Of a stretch of DNA of 64,000 nucleotides, positions 1 to 7,920 are shown piece after piece (position 1 is the stretch's first letter; each line of letters opens with the position of its first letter). A program made the position numbers and the translations under genes. The notes under the pieces are model-generated. The model worked only from the letters and a program-made list of their open reading frames with translations, was not told where the DNA came from and did no database searches. This DNA comes from Pontibacter sp. SGAir0037 (lineage in GTDB: Bacteria > Bacteroidota > Bacteroidia > Cytophagales > Hymenobacteraceae), in NCBI RefSeq assembly GCF_005491705.1, contig NZ_CP028092.1, forward strand, positions 1,054,001 to 1,118,000, read 5' to 3'.

Positions 1-467
1 CCGTCTTTGTCTTTGCTTAAAGCCAACCGGTGAAACAGCATGCTTTTCATCTGGCGTTTCAACTCCCGCACGCTCCAGTTTTCTTTTTCGCATTGCTTTG
101 TATAGAAACTGATTTCCAGCTGGTTGTCGGCTTTTAATAATTCAACATAGTGGCTCCAGCTTAATTGTCCAGACAGTGTCTGGACTTTTGGAAACCTGAT
201 ATATAACTGTCGAATTTGGAACAAATTGGATTGACTGAAGCCCTTGCCAAACGACAACGTCAGGTCCTTCGACAGGCGATCTAACAGTTCGGTGCCATAT
301 TCGGCTTTAAGTTTTCCGCCCTGCTCAAACTCTACTATGTGTTTGCCAATTAGCCAATAGGTTTGCACCAGAATGGTATTGATGGCACGCCCTGCCTGTT
401 CACGTCCGCTTTTTAGCAAATGCCCAATTTGCCCAACCAGTTCATTATATGGCACCAACTCTTTCAT
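1..467 (-). CDS. DUF1016 (YhcG-type) PDDEXK nuclease family protein, 3' part missing
   Basis: The reading frame runs from ATG at 465-467 to the window edge, giving 155 N-terminal residues. The segment LSWSHYVELLK followed by ENWSVRELKRQM and RLALSKDKD is the hallmark of the DUF1016 N-terminal domain. In that family a PDDEXK nuclease-like domain follows, which would lie outside the window. The gene starts 44 bases after the hsdM stop, on the same strand. DUF1016 genes are often inserted in type I restriction loci between hsdM and hsdS, so hsdS and hsdR probably lie beyond the left edge. Family assignment is firm from the visible motifs. A role in defence or in regulating restriction is inferred from context only. 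Confidence 0.85.
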   Translation of the reverse strand, partial: MKELVPYNELVGQIGHLLKSGREQAGRAINTILVQTYWLIGKHIVEFEQGGKLKAEYGTELLDRLSKDLTLSFGKGFSQSNLFQIRQLYIRFPKVQTLSGQLSWSHYVELLKADNQLEISFYTKQCEKENWSVRELKRQMKSMLFHRLALSKDKD

Positions 468-511
468 ATAGTTTCTTCGCCAGGTTTTAAGCACTCTTCT
501 TTTAAATCGGT

Positions 512-2128
512 TTACAACCCAAACCCAATCCCCTCCAAATTCTCCCGAATCCGCTTCTCCAGCAGGGCACTTTCCTCAAACTGGGCGGCCAGTTCGGTGG
601 TCAGCAGCTTCATCTTCTCTTCAAACGGAACGCCGTCGTCCTCCTCAGCTTCGGAGCCCACGTAGCGGCCCGGCGAGAGCACGTAATTGTTGGCGGCCAC
701 TTCGGCTAAAGTAGCGGCCTTGCAGAAGCCTCCGGTGTCGGAGTAGCTACCGCCGATGTTGCGCCAGGTATGGTAGGTGTCGGCAATACGGGCCACGTCG
801 GCATCTTCGAACACGCGCAGGCGGCGGCTGGCCATGGTACCCAATTTGCGGGCATCTATAAAGAGAATCTCGTTTTTGCGCTCGCGGTGCTCGCCGTCGC
901 GGCCGTCGCGGTTCTTGCTCAATATAAAGATACAGGCCGGTATGCCGGTGGTCAGGAACAGCTTGTCGGGCATCTGCACAATGCAGTCTACCATGCCTTG
1001 CTGTATCATGTGCTCGCGCACGTTCTTTTCACCGGCGCTTCCGGTGGTCATGGCGCCGTTGGCCATCACCACGCCCGCCGTGCCGCGCTCCGAGAGGTGG
1101 TGCCACAGCGTCTGAAACCACATGTAATTGGCGTTACCGGGGGTGGTAAAGGTATCTTTGGCCCCGAAGAGGCGCGGGTCGTTATCGGGCAGCAGCTCAG
1201 GGTGCCAGTTACTGATGTTGAACGGCGGGTTCATGAGGGCGTAGTCGGCCTTCAGGTCGGGGAAGCGGTCCTGCAGCAGCGAGTCGCCCAGCTTCACGTC
1301 GAAGGAGAGGTTGCGCAGCAGCAGGTTCATTTTGCAGAGGCGCAGCGTGCCTTCGTAGCGCTCCTGCCCGTAAATGGAAATGTCGTTTTTGTCGCCGCCG
1401 TGCGCCTGCAGAAACTTGAGGCTCTGCACAAACATACCACCCGAGCCGCAGGCCAGGTCCATGATGCGGCCCTTGAGTGGCTCCAGCATTTCCACGAGCA
1501 AACGCACCACAGAGCCCGGCGTAAAGAACTGCCCCGCACCGGAGCCTTCGGCCATGGCAAACTTGCCGATGTAGTACTCATACACGCGGCCGTAGATGTC
1601 GGATTCGGGGTTGTTGATCTCGGAAAACTTCTCTTTGGAGAACAGGTTGATGAGCCCGGCCACCTGCGTAGGGGAGAGCTGGCTCTTCACGAAGATCGGC
1701 TCCAGCACGCCTTTGTAGTCGGGGTTGCGCTTGCTTAGAATCTCGTCGATCAGCACAAAAGCCTGGTCCACCTTCACCTTGATGTCGTCCTGCTCGGCAT
1801 TCTCGCGCAGGTAAGCCCAGGTAGCTTCGCGGGGCAGGCGATACACGTTCTTTACCTGGTACTCCAGCTCGTCTTCCAGTACCTCCGTTTGGTCCTGTGC
1901 TTCCAGGCTATAGTAGTCGCTCTGCGGGTCGAAAAAGGAAAGCTGCAGCTCCTGCTTGCGCACTTCGTAGCGCTCTGCCAGATGCTTTAAGAACAGCAGT
2001 GAGAGCACGTAATCTTTGTATTGGTTCTCGGCAACAGCGCCACGCAGTTCGTTAGCGGCATTCCAAAGTTCGTTTTCAAAATCAATGTCCGCTTTTGCAG
2101 CGGCAGTAGGGGTATTCTTCTTGGCCAT
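512..2128 (-). CDS. hsdM: Type I restriction-modification system DNA methyltransferase subunit
   Basis: This 538-residue protein is the M subunit of a type I restriction-modification enzyme, which methylates adenine in the site recognised by HsdS. The N-terminal helical HsdM domain covers about residues 17-150. Next come GQFFTPGSVV near 199, the S-adenosylmethionine motif DLACGSGG at 224-231, and the catalytic NPPF at 300-303, all as expected for an N6-adenine methyltransferase of full length. The ATG at 2126-2128 gives the normal N-terminus. Base composition differs from the neighbours: 39 of 60 bases at 1441-1500 are G or C, against 26 of 60 in the DUF1016 gene at 301-360. Together with its accessory function this suggests the gene arrived by transfer. 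HsdS and HsdR are not in the window. Confidence 0.95.
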   Translation of the reverse strand: MAKKNTPTAAAKADIDFENELWNAANELRGAVAENQYKDYVLSLLFLKHLAERYEVRKQELQLSFFDPQSDYYSLEAQDQTEVLEDELEYQVKNVYRLPREATWAYLRENAEQDDIKVKVDQAFVLIDEILSKRNPDYKGVLEPIFVKSQLSPTQVAGLINLFSKEKFSEINNPESDIYGRVYEYYIGKFAMAEGSGAGQFFTPGSVVRLLVEMLEPLKGRIMDLACGSGGMFVQSLKFLQAHGGDKNDISIYGQERYEGTLRLCKMNLLLRNLSFDVKLGDSLLQDRFPDLKADYALMNPPFNISNWHPELLPDNDPRLFGAKDTFTTPGNANYMWFQTLWHHLSERGTAGVVMANGAMTTGSAGEKNVREHMIQQGMVDCIVQMPDKLFLTTGIPACIFILSKNRDGRDGEHRERKNEILFIDARKLGTMASRRLRVFEDADVARIADTYHTWRNIGGSYSDTGGFCKAATLAEVAANNYVLSPGRYVGSEAEEDDGVPFEEKMKLLTTELAAQFEESALLEKRIRENLEGIGFGL

Positions 2129-2333
2129 GTAAGGGTGTCATAACAGAAGGTAAGGTAATAAATTTTAGGTGAACTGACGAAATAGATATAGGAAAATTTT
2201 AATGATTAGTTGGCATTGGTCTGGTGTAGGGATACCAGGGCATAGGTGAGTAAAGAGGCTGTTTCGTTTCTGCTGGGGCTAGGGGGCCTTTGCAATAGAT
2301 CAGCGATATTGTTTTATAGATAGGCCTATGTTG

Positions 2334-2353
2334 GGACAGGTCGCGACCTGTCC
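2334..2353. repeat. Perfect 20-bp palindrome between hsdM and mnmE
   Basis: The sequence GGACAGGTCGCGACCTGTCC is its own reverse complement over all 20 bases. It lies in the 264-base gap between hsdM and mnmE, 40 bases past the mnmE stop. No T-run follows on either strand, so it is not a typical intrinsic terminator. It has the look of a REP-like dispersed palindrome. Nothing else recognisable was seen in 2129-2392. Confidence 0.7.
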
Positions 2354-2392
2354 GTACAAGGGGCATCAAATTTTTGTTAATGAAAGTTTAAT

Positions 2393-3772
2393 CTATTTTC
2401 CGATGCAGAATTTAGTGAAAATATTATCCAGCAGGTCATCTGTTGTTATCTCACCGGTTATCTCGCCTAAAGCGTAGAGGGCGCGGCGAATGTCGGCAGC
2501 AACCAGGTCGTTGCTGATGCCGAGGGCCAGTCCGTTCAGTACATCATCCAGCGCGGCATATGTTTTATGCAGGCTGTCGACGTGGCGGAGATTGGTAACG
2601 ATGGTTTGGTTCCGGGTATTAAGTTTACCGAAGTTCACCTTCTCGATCAGGGCCTGCTTCAGTTCCTCCAGGTTAGCGCCTTCTGCTGCCGATATGGGCA
2701 CCAGGCCTGCTATGCTTTCGAAGCGCTGTAGTTTTTCCGGAGTCGCCTGGTCTATCTTGTTTGCAACAGCAATCAGGGGCAGTTTTTTCGGGTTCAGCCT
2801 GTCCAGTTCGGCCTGTACTTCGGCGGCTGTTACTTCTGTTATATCAAACAGGTAAATGATTAGCGACGACTGGCTCAGCTTCTGCATGGTGCGCTCCACA
2901 CCAATGGCTTCTACTTTGTCGGTGGTTTCGCGCAGACCGGCCGTGTCGATAAAACGGAAGGTAATGCCTTCGATGTTGATCTCGTCTTCGATAAAATCAC
3001 GGGTGGTGCCGGGCACATCCGATACAATGGCTTTTTCCTCGTTCAGCAGCTTGTTCAGTAGGGTAGATTTGCCCGCATTGGGCTTACCCACAATCACCGT
3101 AGGCACCCCGTTCTTGATCACGTTGCCCAGTTCAAACGACTTCAGCAGGTCGCGGATAATGCGCTGGATGTTATTAATGAGTGCCCGTAGTTGTTCACGA
3201 TCAGCAAACTCTACGTCTTCTTCGGCAAAGTCAAGCTCCAGTTCTATCATGGAGGCAAAATGCACCAGCTCTCCACGCAGTCGCTTTATTTCCTGCGAAA
3301 AGCCGCCACGCATCTGTTTCATGGCCACTTCATGCGACAAGGCTGAGTCAGAAGCAATCAGGTCGGCTACCGCTTCGGCCTGGGCCAGGTCAAACTGCCC
3401 GTTCAGGAAGGCACGTTTGGTAAACTCCCCGGCATTGGCTAAACGGGCACCTTTTTTCAGCAGTAACTGTATAATCTGCTGCACAATAAAATCGGAGCCG
3501 TGGCACGAAATCTCCACCACGTTTTCTTTGGTATAGGAGTGAGGGGCTACGAATAACGAAACCAGTACCTCATCCAGTACCTTTTCACCGTCGCGGATGG
3601 TGCCGAAGTGGAGGGTATGGCTGGCCTGCTGTAGCAGGTCTTTGCCTCTGAAAACGCTGTCTGTGATTGAAATAGCCTCGGGACCTGACAGCCGGATTAC
3701 GGCAATGGCACCAACTCCCGGCGCAGTGGCTACGGCTACTATGGTGTCGGTAGAATGTAAATTATGTAACAA
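2393..3772 (-). CDS. mnmE: tRNA uridine-5-carboxymethylaminomethyl(34) synthesis GTPase MnmE
   Basis: MnmE works with MnmG to modify the wobble uridine of several tRNAs. The protein shows the N-terminal formyl-folate-binding domain (DTIVAVATAPGVGAIAVIRL), a central helical domain, an inserted Ras-like G domain with P-loop GKPNAGKST near residue 230, DVPGTTRD, DTAGL and NKID, and the universally conserved C-terminal CIGK. There is no ATG at the N-terminus. The frame opens with TTG at 3797-3799, but a TAnnTTTG-like promoter element on the minus strand (3797-3804) overlaps that codon. The TTG at 3770-3772, which gives a protein starting close to the conserved DTIVAVAT segment, is preferred. Function is certain; the exact start is not. 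Confidence 0.93.
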   Translation of the reverse strand: MLHNLHSTDTIVAVATAPGVGAIAVIRLSGPEAISITDSVFRGKDLLQQASHTLHFGTIRDGEKVLDEVLVSLFVAPHSYTKENVVEISCHGSDFIVQQIIQLLLKKGARLANAGEFTKRAFLNGQFDLAQAEAVADLIASDSALSHEVAMKQMRGGFSQEIKRLRGELVHFASMIELELDFAEEDVEFADREQLRALINNIQRIIRDLLKSFELGNVIKNGVPTVIVGKPNAGKSTLLNKLLNEEKAIVSDVPGTTRDFIEDEINIEGITFRFIDTAGLRETTDKVEAIGVERTMQKLSQSSLIIYLFDITEVTAAEVQAELDRLNPKKLPLIAVANKIDQATPEKLQRFESIAGLVPISAAEGANLEELKQALIEKVNFGKLNTRNQTIVTNLRHVDSLHKTYAALDDVLNGLALGISNDLVAADIRRALYALGEITGEITTDDLLDNIFTKFCIGK

Positions 3773-3796
3773 GGTTGTATGGCTTAGCTTAAATTG

Positions 3797-3804
3797 CAAA
3801 GGTA
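3797..3804 (-). promoter_or_regulatory. Possible mnmE promoter -7 element
   Basis: The complement reads TACCTTTG, a perfect match to the Bacteroidota -7 consensus TAnnTTTG, 24 bases upstream of the preferred mnmE start. A clear -33 TTTG at standard spacing was not found, so support is partial. Confidence 0.4.
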
Positions 3805-3868
3805 AGGTTTTTTAAGCGATCGCTTTCAGGCAATTCTCCCGCCCATGCTCTTGTATAACCAGGTGAGG

Positions 3869-4414
3869 CTAGTGCTTCTTTTCGTATTCCTGCCACGACA
3901 TCTTTTTGTGGTTGTCTTCCCCAAAAAAGCTCAGGATTTTAGAAATGGTTGCAGCATTCATGTAACCCGGAACGGGGGAGAGCATTTCCATTTTCTCGTT
4001 TAGGTATACAGTAGACGGAAAACTCATCTGGCCCTGCAGCAAGGCTACTGCCAGTTCGTGGGCTTTATATTCCGGGTTATACTTATAGGTATGGCCGTTT
4101 AAAGTAACAGGTGCTTTACTTTCGGCATTAAACTTTACAGCGTAATAGTGTTTGTTGATGTAGGCCGCCACAGCCGGATCTGTGAAAGTAGACTTATCCA
4201 TTTTCTTGCACCAGCCGCACCAGTCTGTGTATACATCAATAAAAACCTTTTTAGGCTGACCTTTCATTTTGGCTGCTGCCTCTTCTATGGTGAGCCATTT
4301 GATAGTTTCTGCTCCTTTTTTCGCTGCCTTTGAAGTTGGTACTGCAGGTGCTGTTGTAAATCCGGTTATACTGCCTAAAAGCAAGAGCAGTGGTAGAAAG
4401 AAAAGTTTGTTCAT
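3869..4414 (-). CDS. Exported thioredoxin-fold protein with CGWC active site
   Basis: The 181-residue protein begins with a cleavable-looking signal peptide (MNKLFFLPLLLLLGSITGF), so it should act in the periplasm. The thioredoxin-like domain carries the redox motif WCGWCKKMD with the two cysteines at about residues 66 and 69, preceded by the strand KVFIDVYTD. This arrangement fits the thioredoxin_7/DUF255-like group of Bacteroidota, which probably reduce or form disulfides in exported proteins. A cis-proline equivalent is visible in SFPSTVYL. It lies on the same strand between mnmE and the metal-transport permease, about 80 bases downstream of the latter, and need not belong to either unit. 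The substrate is unknown. Confidence 0.85.
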   Translation of the reverse strand: MNKLFFLPLLLLLGSITGFTTAPAVPTSKAAKKGAETIKWLTIEEAAAKMKGQPKKVFIDVYTDWCGWCKKMDKSTFTDPAVAAYINKHYYAVKFNAESKAPVTLNGHTYKYNPEYKAHELAVALLQGQMSFPSTVYLNEKMEMLSPVPGYMNAATISKILSFFGEDNHKKMSWQEYEKKH

Positions 4415-4495
4415 GTTTCTGATGCTGTTAAATACTGAGTTGTGCCTGGTTTTCTCTGAATTGATAACACCAGGTATAACGTATAAAATTCCTAT

Positions 4496-5389
4496 TTATG
4501 CGATAACGGGGGCATCGGGTTGGGTTATCCTTTTTCTGTTTTTAAACCACAAGCCGCGGGCAGGCGAGAAAAGGAGGGCGAGCAGGAATTCTACACCTGT
4601 TACAGTAGCAATAGCACCTGCAATAGAGCCATCGAGCCACACCGCCAAGTAATAGCCGCCAGCCGATGCCAGAATGCCTATGAGTACAGAAAGCAGCAGC
4701 ATGGTTTTAAAATGATCAGTAAGCAGGTAAGCCGTGGCCGGTGGCCCCACTAAAAAGGCTACTACTAATATAGCACCCACCGATTCGAAAGAGGCCACCG
4801 TAGTAAGCGAGACGGCCGTCATGAGCAGGTAATACCAGAGGGTGGTAGAGATGCCAATGGCAGCAGCATAGGCAGGATCGAAAGTAGTTAAAAACAATTC
4901 CTTATAACTTAACATAATAAAAGCAATAATGGCAATAGTAACAGCTCCTAAAGTCCAGATGGTGCGGGGGCCGAAGTTATAGCCACTTTCGGTTATCCAG
5001 AGGTCGAGTGGGATATAGGCTATTTCGCCGTACAGAACGCAATCCTGGTCCAGGTCTACCTGACCGGCAAAAACGGAGATCAGGATAATGCCGATGGCAA
5101 ACAGCCAGGTAAACGTAACGCCAATGGAAGCATCGGCCTGTACGCGGGCAAAGCGGTGAAAGAACTCAATAAGGAAGGTCGTAAGTACGCCAAGAAGTCC
5201 TGCCCCGATCAGCATAGGTATAGAATCGCGTGAACCGGTAACCAGAAAGGCGATGACGATACCCGGAAGGACGGCATGCGAAATGGCATCACCCACCATG
5301 GCCATGCGCCGAAGTATAAGGTAGCACCCCAGCAGGCTACAGCAGGTAGCAACAAGGGAGCCTGTTAATATGATCCAGAATGCGTTCAC
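4496..5389 (-). CDS. Metal ABC transporter permease (YtgD/TroD-like)
   Basis: This 297-residue membrane protein belongs to the ABC-3 permease family that carries zinc, manganese or iron (ZnuB, MntB, TroC/D). Eight or nine hydrophobic helices can be traced, with the family segments RRMAMVGDAISHAVLPGI near the N-terminus and SFESVGAILVVAFLVGPPATAYLL in the C-terminal half. It is the last gene of a minus-strand operon (regulator, binding protein, ATPase, permease-DtxR fusion, this permease). It is separated from the preceding permease by 222 bases that contain a TAATTCC repeat array. Unlike that permease it has no C-terminal regulatory domain. The metal cannot be read from the sequence; manganese or iron is most likely given the DtxR-type regulators. 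Confidence 0.93.
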   Translation of the reverse strand: MNAFWIILTGSLVATCCSLLGCYLILRRMAMVGDAISHAVLPGIVIAFLVTGSRDSIPMLIGAGLLGVLTTFLIEFFHRFARVQADASIGVTFTWLFAIGIILISVFAGQVDLDQDCVLYGEIAYIPLDLWITESGYNFGPRTIWTLGAVTIAIIAFIMLSYKELFLTTFDPAYAAAIGISTTLWYYLLMTAVSLTTVASFESVGAILVVAFLVGPPATAYLLTDHFKTMLLLSVLIGILASAGGYYLAVWLDGSIAGAIATVTGVEFLLALLFSPARGLWFKNRKRITQPDAPVIA

Positions 5390-5543
5390 TGTTTTTTATT
5401 TATAAATGATGAAATATAAATTATAAATGGAGTAGGGGGAGATGAAGGAGTTCTGACGAGTAAAAGACCTTATGGCAGAGGTAAAGATCAGATTTTTTTT
5501 TGCAACGATGCAACCTCCTGTACCTTCATTCGCCGTACCACCC

Positions 5544-5612
5544 TAATTCCTAATTCCTAATTCCTAATTCCTAATTCCTAATTCCTAATTCCTAATTCCT
5601 AATTCCTAATTT
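5544..5612. repeat. TAATTCC heptanucleotide tandem array, nine perfect copies plus part
   Basis: Nine uninterrupted copies of TAATTCC occupy 5544-5606, followed by a partial tenth that runs into the stop codon of the permease-DtxR gene. On the coding strand the unit is GGAATTA. The array fills part of the gap between the two permease genes of the metal-transport operon. Perfect short tandem arrays of this kind tend to change length by slippage. Confidence 0.97.
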
Positions 5613-6895
5613 CATGGAATCCTGTTGCTGTGCGGGTCCAGGGAAGGGTAGTTGAGTTCTTCCAGGAGCCGCTGTTCCAGTTCGGGAGTGATAATATGCT
5701 CTATGGTTTCGGCATCTTCGTGTACGTGATCGGACGCAAGCTGCAGGTACTGGGTCAGGTACAGCTCCCACAGGCGGTGCAATCGGACCACGCGCCTGCC
5801 CCTGATCTGGCCTTCGGATGTAAGGGTCCAGCCTTGAGGCGTTTTCTGCACATAGCCCTGGTGCCGTAGTTTCTGCAAACCTGCTATGGCTTCGCTCTTG
5901 GGTATATTGCGCCGTTGCAGAAGTTCTTCCAGGCTTCGCGAGTTAAAGTAGTCTTCTTTTTGTTCTCCTACCTGGTAAAGGAGCTTGAGCAGGTTCTCTT
6001 CCAGTATAAGCGCACGGTTTCTTTGCTTCCGGATAATGCGTGCCACCCAACCCCGTTTTGGTGCAAAGGCAAAGGAAAGAATGGCAATCATCGAAACGAT
6101 CAGCACGATCCAGGGGCCGGTGGGCATGGCAGGTGCTGTATAGGACACGAAGGCACCGGCTAAACCGGAAAAAGCGCCTAAAATAGCAGCCAGGAAAAGC
6201 ATCAGCTTCAGGTTGTCTGTCCAGAAGCGGGCAGCTGCGGCCGGTGTAATGAGCATAGCAGCCATCAACACCACGCCAACGGCCTGTATACCTACCACTA
6301 CTGCAAAAACAGTAAGCGTGGTTAAGAGCAGCTCCAGTCCCCGCACCGGAAACCCGATGGTGCGGGCATAGGCTTCATCAAAACAAAGCAAGGTAAATTC
6401 TTTATAGAACAGCATGGTGGCCAGCAGCAGCAGAACGGCCACGGCGCTGAACACTATTAGGTCATCTCCCACCAGAGAGGCTGCTTTGCCAAACAAAAAG
6501 CTGTCGAGCCCGCTTTGTGCCGCGTTGCCCGAATGTTGAATGGAAGTAAGCAGAAGAATGCCTATCCCAAAGAAGACTGAAAGTACCAACCCAATAGCTG
6601 TATCTTCTTTGATGCGGGAGCGGGTGGTAATAAAATCTATGATCACCAGTGAAAGCCAGCCTGTGACAAAAGCGCCCAATAGCAGAACAAGCGGGTTCTT
6701 GGTGCCGGAAAGTATAAACGCCAGGCACACTCCGGGCAGCACAGCATGTGCCACAGCATCGCCTACCAGCGCCCGCTTCCGGAGCAGGGTAAAGCAGCCT
6801 ACCACCGCTGAACTTCCGGCCAGCAACACCGATCCGATTGTTACAAACCGTATATTGGCATCTGCAAAGGAAAAAAATTCTATAAACTCTTTCAT
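5612..6895 (-). CDS. Metal ABC transporter permease fused to a DtxR-like repressor domain (YtgCR-like)
   Basis: The 427-residue product has two parts. Residues about 1-290 form an ABC-3 family permease (RKRALVGDAVAHAVLPGV, AVGVVLMAAMLITPAAAARF). Residues about 295-427 form a DtxR-type regulator: a winged helix-turn-helix (SRSLEELLQRRNIPKSEAIAGLQKLRHQGYV) and a dimerisation/metal-binding segment (RLHRLWELYL, DHVHEDAETIEH, LDPHSNRIP) that parallels the stand-alone regulator upstream. The ATG at 6893-6895 is preferred over an upstream in-frame start because MKEFIEFF leads straight into the first helix. The same permease-repressor fusion and gene order are known from chlamydial YtgABCD, where the repressor half is released by cleavage. 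Whether cleavage happens here is unknown. Confidence 0.92.
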   Translation of the reverse strand: MKEFIEFFSFADANIRFVTIGSVLLAGSSAVVGCFTLLRKRALVGDAVAHAVLPGVCLAFILSGTKNPLVLLLGAFVTGWLSLVIIDFITTRSRIKEDTAIGLVLSVFFGIGILLLTSIQHSGNAAQSGLDSFLFGKAASLVGDDLIVFSAVAVLLLLATMLFYKEFTLLCFDEAYARTIGFPVRGLELLLTTLTVFAVVVGIQAVGVVLMAAMLITPAAAARFWTDNLKLMLFLAAILGAFSGLAGAFVSYTAPAMPTGPWIVLIVSMIAILSFAFAPKRGWVARIIRKQRNRALILEENLLKLLYQVGEQKEDYFNSRSLEELLQRRNIPKSEAIAGLQKLRHQGYVQKTPQGWTLTSEGQIRGRRVVRLHRLWELYLTQYLQLASDHVHEDAETIEHIITPELEQRLLEELNYPSLDPHSNRIP

Positions 6896-6912
6896 AACTA
6901 TTATTATAGATC

Positions 6913-7112
6913 CAAGACACAAGACACAGGATACAAGACTTAATGAAACATTATATCATTTAAAGAGAGTAAAGGTCTAAGACAGCAGATGTATATGAAT
7001 TATTAATTTCTACTTCATTTTTAAATAATTATACACAGCCTTGTTTTGACATTCGTCTGTCAAATTTTCCTTACATAAAGTTTTATGTCTTGTGTCTGAA
7101 ATCCTGTGTCTT
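6913..7112. repeat. Inverted pair of degenerate 7-base tandem repeats (AAGACAC words)
   Basis: Arm one (6913-6939) reads as copies of AAGACAC with drift. Arm two (7087-7112) is its near reverse complement with one heptamer slipped; AAGACACAGGAT is shared exactly in inverted orientation. The pair brackets the gap between the ATPase stop and the permease-DtxR start. Between the arms is about 150 bases of A+T-rich DNA without a gene. Confidence 0.7.
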
Positions 7113-7116
7113 CTTT

Positions 7117-7908
7117 TTATTTCTTCTCCCTCGATGGAAACTCTTGCTTTCTTAGCAGATCGCCTACTTTGGAGAGCACCGTTAATTTTCCGCCATACGT
7201 ATGCTCCAGCAGCTCCTGGGTCAGTACCTGTTCGGTAGGGCCGGAGGCTACCAGCCGCATGTTCAGCAACAGTATCCAGTCGAAGTAGGTTGTGGCAGAC
7301 TGCAGGTCGTGGTGCACTACGACAACGGTTTTGCCCTGTGCCCGCATCTCGCGGAGCAGCTCTATAATGGCTGTTTCGGTGGCTATATCCACTCCGGCAA
7401 AAGGCTCGTCCATAAAGTAAATATCGGCGTTCTGGGCCAGTGCCCTTGCCAGGAATACCCGCTGCTGTTGCCCCCCCGACAACTGGGAGATCTGGCGTTT
7501 GGCGTAAGCCTGCATGCCTACTTTTTCAAGTGCATGCATGGCGGCATCTTTATCTGCTTTGCGCGGCCGGTTGAACAGCCCCAGTTTCCCGTAGCGCCCC
7601 ATCAGTACTACATCGAACACCGAGGCAGGAAAGTCCCAGTCCACAGACTCGCGTTGCGGTACATAGCTGATGCGTTTGCGCACGTTCTTGATCGGCTCAT
7701 GAAAGATCCTGATATAGCCGCTGCTGGTCGGGAGCAGGTCCATCATGGCCTTTATTAAAGTAGACTTGCCAGCCCCATTCGGACCGATAACACCAACCAG
7801 GGCACCTGCCGGAATGGTAAGGTCAATTCCCCAGAGCACCGGCTTTCGGTCGTAACTTACCGTTAAGTCGTGCACTTCTACTACCGGATTTTCTACTTGA
7901 AGTATCAT
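7117..7908 (-). CDS. Metal ABC transporter ATP-binding protein (YtgB/ZnuC/MntA-like)
   Basis: This 263-residue cytoplasmic ATPase powers the adjacent metal permeases. All nucleotide-binding motifs are present: Walker A GPNGAGKST at 42-50, Q-loop in YVPQRESVDWDFP, signature LSGGQQQR at 143-150, Walker B IYFMDEP near 163-169 and the switch histidine in VVVHHDL. Length and motif wording fit the zinc/manganese/iron family. It begins 12 bases after the stop of the binding-protein gene and is clearly cotranscribed with it. The following permease gene is separated by 221 bases that hold the paired AAGACAC repeats, so the operon may be interrupted or processed there. Confidence 0.95.
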   Translation of the reverse strand: MILQVENPVVEVHDLTVSYDRKPVLWGIDLTIPAGALVGVIGPNGAGKSTLIKAMMDLLPTSSGYIRIFHEPIKNVRKRISYVPQRESVDWDFPASVFDVVLMGRYGKLGLFNRPRKADKDAAMHALEKVGMQAYAKRQISQLSGGQQQRVFLARALAQNADIYFMDEPFAGVDIATETAIIELLREMRAQGKTVVVVHHDLQSATTYFDWILLLNMRLVASGPTEQVLTQELLEHTYGGKLTVLSKVGDLLRKQEFPSREKK

Positions 7909-7920
7909 AGTGTAATTGTC

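Noticed and set aside
770-1738. 322-codon open frame antisense to hsdM
   Set aside because: It is low in complexity (rich in His, Val, Gly, Ala), lacks any motif and lies wholly within the convincing hsdM gene; G+C-rich codons keep the opposite strand open.
5544-5612. Heptamer array as a CRISPR
   Set aside because: Seven-base units without spacers and no cas genes nearby; it is a simple tandem repeat.
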